Shown: piece after piece, positions 58,824 through 64,000 of the stretch
Position numbering within the stretch: position 1 is the first letter of the stretch
How the letters are laid out: every line of letters starts with the position of its first letter
Source: Perognathus longimembris pacificus
Lineage: Eukaryota; Chordata; Mammalia; Rodentia; Heteromyidae
NCBI RefSeq assembly: GCF_023159225.1
Contig: NC_063168.1
Span: 48,195,062-48,259,061 of the forward strand
Reading direction: 5' to 3'
Length of the DNA: 64,000 nt
Notes under the pieces: generated by a model
Told to the model about the DNA's origin: nothing
Databases searched by the model: none
What the model saw: the letters and a program-made list of their open reading frames with translations, nothing else
Translations under genes and position numbers: made by a program

Positions 58824-59053
58824 TTTGGTGCTAGTCTTGGGTCTTGAATTCAGGGCTTAGACACTATCCTTCAGTTTTTGTGCTCAGACTAGTGCTCTAC
58901 CACTTGAGCTACAGTTCAACCAGCTTTTTTGGTCTTTATTGGAGATCTTAAGAGTCTCACAGACTTTCTTGCCTGGTGGCTTCAAACTGTGATCCAGATC
59001 TCAATCTCCTCCTCCCCAGTAGCTAGGATTATAGAGCCACTGGCCCCGGGCCA
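58824..59053 (-). repeat. B1-Geo SINE
   Basis: 'gtcttgggtcttgaattcag', 'ggtctttattggagatctta', 'agtagctaggattatagagc'. Confidence 0.85.
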
Positions 59054-59063
59054 AGTACATCTA

Positions 59064-59256
59064 TTTTTTTTTTTTTTTGCCAGTCCTGGGGCTTGAACTC
59101 AGAGCCTGAGCACTGGCTCTGGCTTCTTTTTTGCTCAAGGGCACTTGAGCCACAGCGCCACTTCTGGCCTTTTCTATATATGTGGTACTGAGGAATCCAA
59201 CCCAGGGCCTCATGTATACAAGGCAAGCACTCTACCACTAGGCCATATTCCTAGCC
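59064..59256 (-). repeat. IDL-Geo SINE
   Basis: Antisense dimer with a 14-bp deletion in the Geo A-box ('gctcaagggcacttgagcca'). Confidence 0.94.
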
Positions 59257-59409
59257 CATACAACTATTTTTATATGTTTATTATAGCAATTAACTCCACT
59301 GTGAAATTGTTTGGTCTTTCCAATTAAACTGAAAACTCTGCGATAATTTCAAATTCCTTTGTATATTCTTCTCCCATGGCCTAGGAAGGAAAATCAATGC
59401 TTATACAAA

Positions 59410-59478
59410 AACTTATATATACATATATATATGTGTGTATATGTATACATGATATATATATATATACATATATTTATG
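59410..59478 (+). repeat. (TA)n-rich simple repeat
   Basis: Alternating tatata, tgtgta and catata units. Confidence 0.85.
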
Positions 59479-59763
59479 TGATTTTTGGAAAATATATAAT
59501 CTCATAGGAATGCTATGAAATAAGCATTTCTGACTGTTAGCTTTAAAGTAAGGAAACCTAGAGATTTAGTAAGTAGTAGAACTCAAGATTAGCATGAGGG
59601 AATAACTGACATTATTGTCTATCTGAATGCTCTATTTAATACTGTTGAATGCTGTTATTTAGTAACAGCTTTTGCATCAGAAGTACCCCTTCCTAATGTT
59701 TCATACTGAGCCTATATATAATGTAGTTCTATGACACAGTAAAGATCAATACAAGAATCTAGA

Positions 59764-59945
59764 GTTGGAAGTATAGCTTCAAGTGGCAGAGAACTTGCCC
59801 AGCAAGCTCAAGAACCCGAGTTCAAACACAATACAATCAAAAGCTAAGGTTGGGGCAAGTTGAAAGAGGGAGGGATGGTTTGAGCTTGATTCAAGTAATA
59901 GAGTACTTATCCAGCAAGTATAAGGGTCTAACATCAAGTCTAACT
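59764..59945 (+). repeat. Two ID-type monomers, old
   Basis: 'gcttcaagtggcagagaact' ... 'cccgagttcaaacacaatac' and, 110 bp on, 'gattcaagtaatagagtact' ... 'gggtctaacatcaagtc'. Confidence 0.55.
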
Positions 59946-60027
59946 TCAAATCTTAGTGTCTCCAAAAACTAAAATATAAAATAAATTGGCTTAAAAACTT
60001 GTAGGAAAGCTAATTATAAATTTTCTG

Positions 60028-60132
60028 TTTTTTGAGATAAGACCTCATCATGTAGATCTGGTGGTCTTCTAACTCGGGATCTTCCTGCCTCTGCCTCCCA
60101 CCTACTGTGAACACAGGTATGCCAGGACCATG
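60028..60132 (-). repeat. B1 SINE monomer
   Basis: Antisense: 'tgagataagacctcatcatg', 'cttcctgcctctgcctccca'. Confidence 0.7.
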
Positions 60133-60549
60133 GCTCTGTCAGTTATGCTGACTTTTAAAAACTCTATTAATAAACAAGATGCTGCAAATTATTCAGTAAA
60201 ATAAATACAGGACATACTATTAAGATGAGAATTTAGTACGCTCCCTCTTGTATTTCTCCTGTCAGCTAAACTAACATGGTTTAAGAAATAAAATTTCTTT
60301 TTATAAAAATATGGTCTTGCAACACACAAGACTTAAGAATACAGATAAATCAAGCAGAGAGCGAATGGGGGAAGGAAGACTTAAGCACATTTAAAATTTC
60401 AAACTAATACTTGTAGCAATATGTATTTTTAAAAATTCCCTAAAGCAAAATTCTTCAAATAACTTGAAATTCAGAAAAATATAAAGAATGCTAGTGAAAA
60501 ACACATTTTGTGGCCCTACTTACACTGTTAGGTAAAGTTTTCTGTTGTT

Positions 60550-60885
60550 GTTTTTTAAATGCTAGTACTAGGGCTCAAACTCCACGCTTATCATTCTTGC
60601 TCAGCTTTTTTTCTTGGTCAAGTCACGGGGCTTGAATTCAGGGCCTGGACACTGTCCCTGAGCTCTTTTTGATCAAGGCTAGCAGCCACTTTCAGCCACA
60701 GTGCCACTTCCAGTTTTCTTAATTGTAGATAAGAGTCTCATAGCCTTTCCTGCCTCAGCTGGCTTCAAATCACAATCTTCAGATCTCAGCCTCCTTAGTA
60801 GCTAGGATGACAGCAAGAGGGAGCAGCACCCAGCTTGTCCAGCATTTTTTGCTCACAGCTGGTAATCTACCACTTGAACTATGCC
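60550..60885 (-). repeat. B1-Geo inserted in an older ID/Geo-like SINE
   Basis: The older element is seen at 60550-60610 ('gtactagggctcaaactcca') and resumes at about 60845 ('gctggtaatctaccacttga'). The B1-Geo occupies about 60617-60835, ending 'agcagcacccagct'. Confidence 0.75.
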
Positions 60886-61157
60886 TTAGAATCTGAAAAT
60901 ATTTCAGAACTAAAAATTCTCAAATACGTAGAACAATCTGTACAATTACATCTATCCATTTGGAGTAAAACAAAAAAGATGCTATATACAGTTTAAAGAT
61001 TCTTTTGGTCTTAAAGGAGAATAAACATTAGTCAATGTCATTCTGTGATTCTCAGTCTCATGTAAAAGAAGCTCTTTATTGGATAAAAGATGTTTAAATA
61101 TAAAAAAAGGATAAATCTTTATGCCTAATAGTACTATTTGTGTTTATAGCAGGAAGA

Positions 61158-61392
61158 TTTTTTTTTTTTTTAGTGCCAGTCTTACGGCTTGAACTCAGAG
61201 CTTGGGTGCTGTCTGTGAGCTTCTTATTGCTCAAGGTTAGCATACTACCTTAAGCTACAGCTCCACATCCAGCTCTTTTGGTAGTTTATTAGAGATAAGT
61301 TTCATAGAGTACGCTGTCCAGGGTTGGCTTCAAACTGCAACTCTCAGCCTCTTGAGTATTTAGGATTACAGGTGTGAGCCACTACTAGCTCT
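61158..61392 (-). repeat. B1-Geo SINE
   Basis: Antisense with long T run; 'ggtagtttattagagataag' middle; ends 'ggtgtgagccactactagct'. Confidence 0.85.
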
Positions 61393-61748
61393 GAGCTAAA
61401 AGCAGCTATTTTAAGAGTGTAAAATAATTCAATTAAAATATATGCATGTACATAAAGATCACAATGAAACCCTTTTGTAATTAATCTATACCACTGAAAA
61501 CATTAAAAAACATTTTCAACTCTGAATACTATTTTTATGTATTAAAAACCTTATTAAAATTTTTTATTATAAAAAGCATAAATTTTATAATCCCTTCCAA
61601 CATTCTTCATCTTCTGTACTTCTACTAAACTTCTACAAGTTAACTATCCGATCCTTACACATGGGTTGGGCCTCTGCTCCTAGCAATCCTGAGGATCTAA
61701 CATGAAGAATTTATGGAGCACAAGCAACTATGTCTAACTGCTTATGGT

Positions 61749-61955
61749 TCTTTGGGTTTTTTTTGCCAGTCCTGGGTCTTGAACTCATGGCCTGAGCACG
61801 GTCCCTGGCTTCCTTTTGCTCAAGGCTAGCACTCTGCCCCTTGAGCCACAGCGCCACTTCTGGCTGTTTTCTGTATATGTGGTGCTGGGGAATTGAACCC
61901 AGGGCCTCATGTACACGAGGCAAGCACTCTTGCCACTAGGCCATATCCCCAGCCC
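61749..61955 (-). repeat. IDL-Geo SINE
   Basis: Full antisense dimer, perfect target duplication ctaactgcttatggt at 61734-61748 and 61956-61970. Confidence 0.96.
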
Positions 61956-62572
61956 CTAACTGCTTATGGTAATGGAGTAATTTAAGAGTGATAGAAAAGT
62001 GAATGTATTTTTTTTCACTTTGTTTCTTGGCATTTTCAATACATTTCAAATGTGTGTACTATTTGGTCACTATTTTTCTAAGGTAGTGATTATTCGAAAA
62101 GAGTAATATAATGTTCCCCAAAAAAGGATTTGGTATATAAAGCTTGTTTTAGTAGTAAATGGGTAATATTCTTTAATCCATATCTGCTAATTATTTAGTC
62201 TCTGAGATTATTTCACAGCTACCTGACTTCAAGCACGTCTAATCTACTATGGCAAATGCTTCTAATAAAATTCCACACTTCATTCCATTCTTCATACTCA
62301 AGTTCAAAAGCCTACTCTCAGCAAATAGTTCTGCAACCAAATTCTCTACAAACAATTCTCTACTCTTAACAAAAAGATGCCTTTTCTTTCTAAGACATAT
62401 TTTGTTCTTGCCTGTATCTTTCACTTGGAAGATTATCTTTCTCAGCTCATTTCTGCCATTCACACTATTCTTTAAATCCTAACTGTCCTCTCAGATTTGA
62501 ATTAACTTCTTCATTGAATCTGCATAGTAATCCCTATAATTCACATGATATTTAATATTTTGGGGTAAGGGG

Positions 62573-62800
62573 ACTGCAGGTACTGGGCTTGAACTCAGGG
62601 TCTAGGTGCTTGTCCCTTAACTTTTTCACTCAAAGATGATGATCTACCACTTGAACCACCACTCTATTTCCAGCTTTTTGCTGGCTAATTAGAGATAAGA
62701 CTCTCACAGACTCTCCCGCCTTGGCTGGGTCCAAACCTCCATCCTCAGATCGCAGCTTCCTGAGCAACTAAGATTACAGGTATGAGCACCAGCACCCAGC
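62573..62800 (-). repeat. B1-Geo SINE
   Basis: 'actgggcttgaactcagggt', 'ctggctaattagagataaga', 'gagcaccagcacccagc'. Confidence 0.88.
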
Positions 62801-62877
62801 ATTTTTTTTTTTTTAAAAGCTTGGGATAACCAAGTATCCTGGTAGCTTGGGATTACTAAGCCTAGCCATTGGTTGAA

Positions 62878-62995
62878 ATGGAGTCTCAATGGAGTCTCAA
62901 TAACCCTTATACCTTAGTGGCCTCAAACCAACATCCCCCAATATCTGCCTCCCAGGTATCTATGGTTATAGGCATGAGCCACTGTGCCCAGCAAC
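62878..62995 (-). repeat. B1 SINE, diverged
   Basis: 'ccttagtggcctcaaaccaa', 'atctgcctcccaggtatcta', 'gcatgagccactgtgcccag'. It contains a short tandem copy of 'tggagtctcaa'. Confidence 0.7.
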
Positions 62996-63044
62996 TTTTG
63001 AACTTTAATAATGAAATTGAGTACCGATGCCTGAGTTATAAAGC

Positions 63045-63210
63045 CTGGCATCTAGGGACAAAGGGAAGATCACAGTCCAGACCAGCTAGGGCATAAGTGA
63101 GATCCTATGTCAAACATAACCAATGCAAAAAGGGTGGTGGAGTGGCCCAAGTGGTAGAAAGTGACAGAAGGACTGCTTAATAAGCAGGCGTGAAGCCTGA
63201 GTACTAAAAA
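63045..63210 (+). repeat. B1-ID type dimeric SINE, old
   Basis: 'gatcacagtccagaccagct' B1 part and 'ggcccaagtggtagaaagtg' ID part. Confidence 0.5.
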
Positions 63211-63312
63211 CAAATTCAGACTAAAAACAAATTCAGAAGTCAGTCTTAGTATACACTAATAATAAACATGTTTAAAATCTTGTTTGGAGTAAAAATTTTC
63301 TCCAGAGTGAAT

Positions 63313-63519
63313 TATTATTATTATTATTACTACCAGTACTTCGGCTTTAACTCAGGGCCTGAGCACTGTCCCTGGCTTCTTTTGCTCAAGGCTAGCACTC
63401 TGCCACTTGAGCCACAGCGCCACTTCTGGCTTTTTCTATGTATGTGGTACAGAGATATTGAACCCAGGGCTTCATGCATGCAAGGCAAGCACTCTACCAC
63501 TAAACCACATTCCCAGCCC
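63313..63519 (-). repeat. IDL-Geo SINE
   Basis: Antisense dimer whose tail has become a (tta)n run (63313-63330). Confidence 0.93.
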
Positions 63520-63776
63520 AGGAATTATTTTTTAAGATGAGCCACCAGGGTTCTAATTCTGAAGGAAATGAGAGTGATCCAAAGCTAATGATCAATCACT
63601 ATCTTCTGAAGGCTTATTTCCTCTAACCAAGGCAGTAGATATCATATGGAATATATAGTCTAGCTGAAGAGGTAGCTTTTCTGCTCCTCACCACCTTTGT
63701 AGTTGTGTCAACTTCCTATCCTCATGTGCATGAGGTCTCTCTGAATTTATTCTGTGGCATATACTTTCTTTTACTT

Positions 63777-63982
63777 TGTTTGTTTTGTTAGTCATAGGGC
63801 TTGAACTCAGGGCCTGGGAGCTGTCTCTGAGCTTTTTCACTCAAAACTAGTACCCTACCACTATGAGCCACAGCACCACTTCTGGTTTTCTGGTGCATGA
63901 TGGGAGATTTTTCTGCCTGGGCTGGCTTCAAACCACAATCCTCAGATCTCAGCCTCCTCGGTGAGCCACCAGCACCTGGCTT
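63777..63982 (-). repeat. B1-Geo SINE with deletions
   Basis: 'agggcttgaactcagggcct', 'tggtgcatgatgggagattt', 'gtgagccaccagcacctggc'. Confidence 0.88.
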
Positions 63983-64000
63983 ACTTTTAAATTAATGTTC

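Larger units (their letters stand above)
56549..64000 (-). other. PPM1B: PPM1B last intron (partial)
   Basis: No further PPM1B exon is recognised. 56.55-57.77 kb is SINE-free and unassigned; from 57.78 kb SINEs are dense. 59.26-59.76, 60.13-60.55, 60.9-61.15, 61.4-61.74 and 61.96-62.56 kb show nothing I can name beyond a TA-rich run at 59.41-59.48 kb. Confidence 0.8.

Overview
The window is mammalian nuclear DNA. Its interspersed repeats point to a geomyoid rodent (kangaroo rat, pocket mouse or pocket gopher). More than 70 recognisable SINE pieces are present. Most are either dimeric IDL-Geo elements (an ID/tRNA-Ala-like left half plus a 'Geo' right half, a family described as restricted to Geomyoidea) or B1-Geo dimers (7SL-derived B1 left half plus a Geo-like right half). 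I assign the superfamily from this SINE with fair confidence; genus and species cannot be read from the window.

Two protein-coding genes are present, both transcribed leftward (minus strand). SLC3A1 (rBAT, heavy chain of the b0,+ cystine/dibasic amino-acid transporter) runs from its promoter and exon 1 near 29.9 kb down to exon 9 at 997. Nine exons of 430, 180, 155, 126, 120, 125, 196, 168 and 117 nt encode residues 1-539 without a break, and all exon lengths and phases match the human gene as I know it. The last exon (residues 540 to about 685) lies beyond the left edge. PPM1B (Mg/Mn-dependent phosphatase PP2C-beta) enters from the right edge: its terminal coding exon is at 56243-56548 with a long AT-rich 3' UTR to its left, and 56549-64000 is its last intron. 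The order PPM1B then SLC3A1, in tandem, matches the human 2p21 arrangement.

Region by region: 1-29769, SLC3A1 exons in SINE- and LINE-filled introns; intron 3 holds an L1 3' end that contains an intact RPL41 retrocopy plus an IDL-Geo, and a solo LTR inside a B1-Geo; intron 1 holds a second solo LTR. 29770-29900, the SLC3A1 promoter with a TATA box. About 29.9-52.9 kb, intergenic DNA with a rearranged L1, old antisense L1s, a MaLR-type LTR, a 180-bp polypurine tract and a CTCF-like motif. About 51.4-57.7 kb, a stretch with almost no SINEs around the PPM1B 3' end. 57.7-64 kb, SINE-rich intron.

No previously unknown multigene system is visible. The observations most worth checking are: a perfect 188-bp direct repeat bracketing SLC3A1 exon 5; two tailless SINE insertions made only of the 5' tRNA-half of IDL, each with a clean target-site duplication; internal A/B-box signals showing that the Geo half is itself ID/tRNA-like; an IDL-Geo only 16 bp from the exon 9 donor; and a lineage change in the rBAT glycosylation sites.
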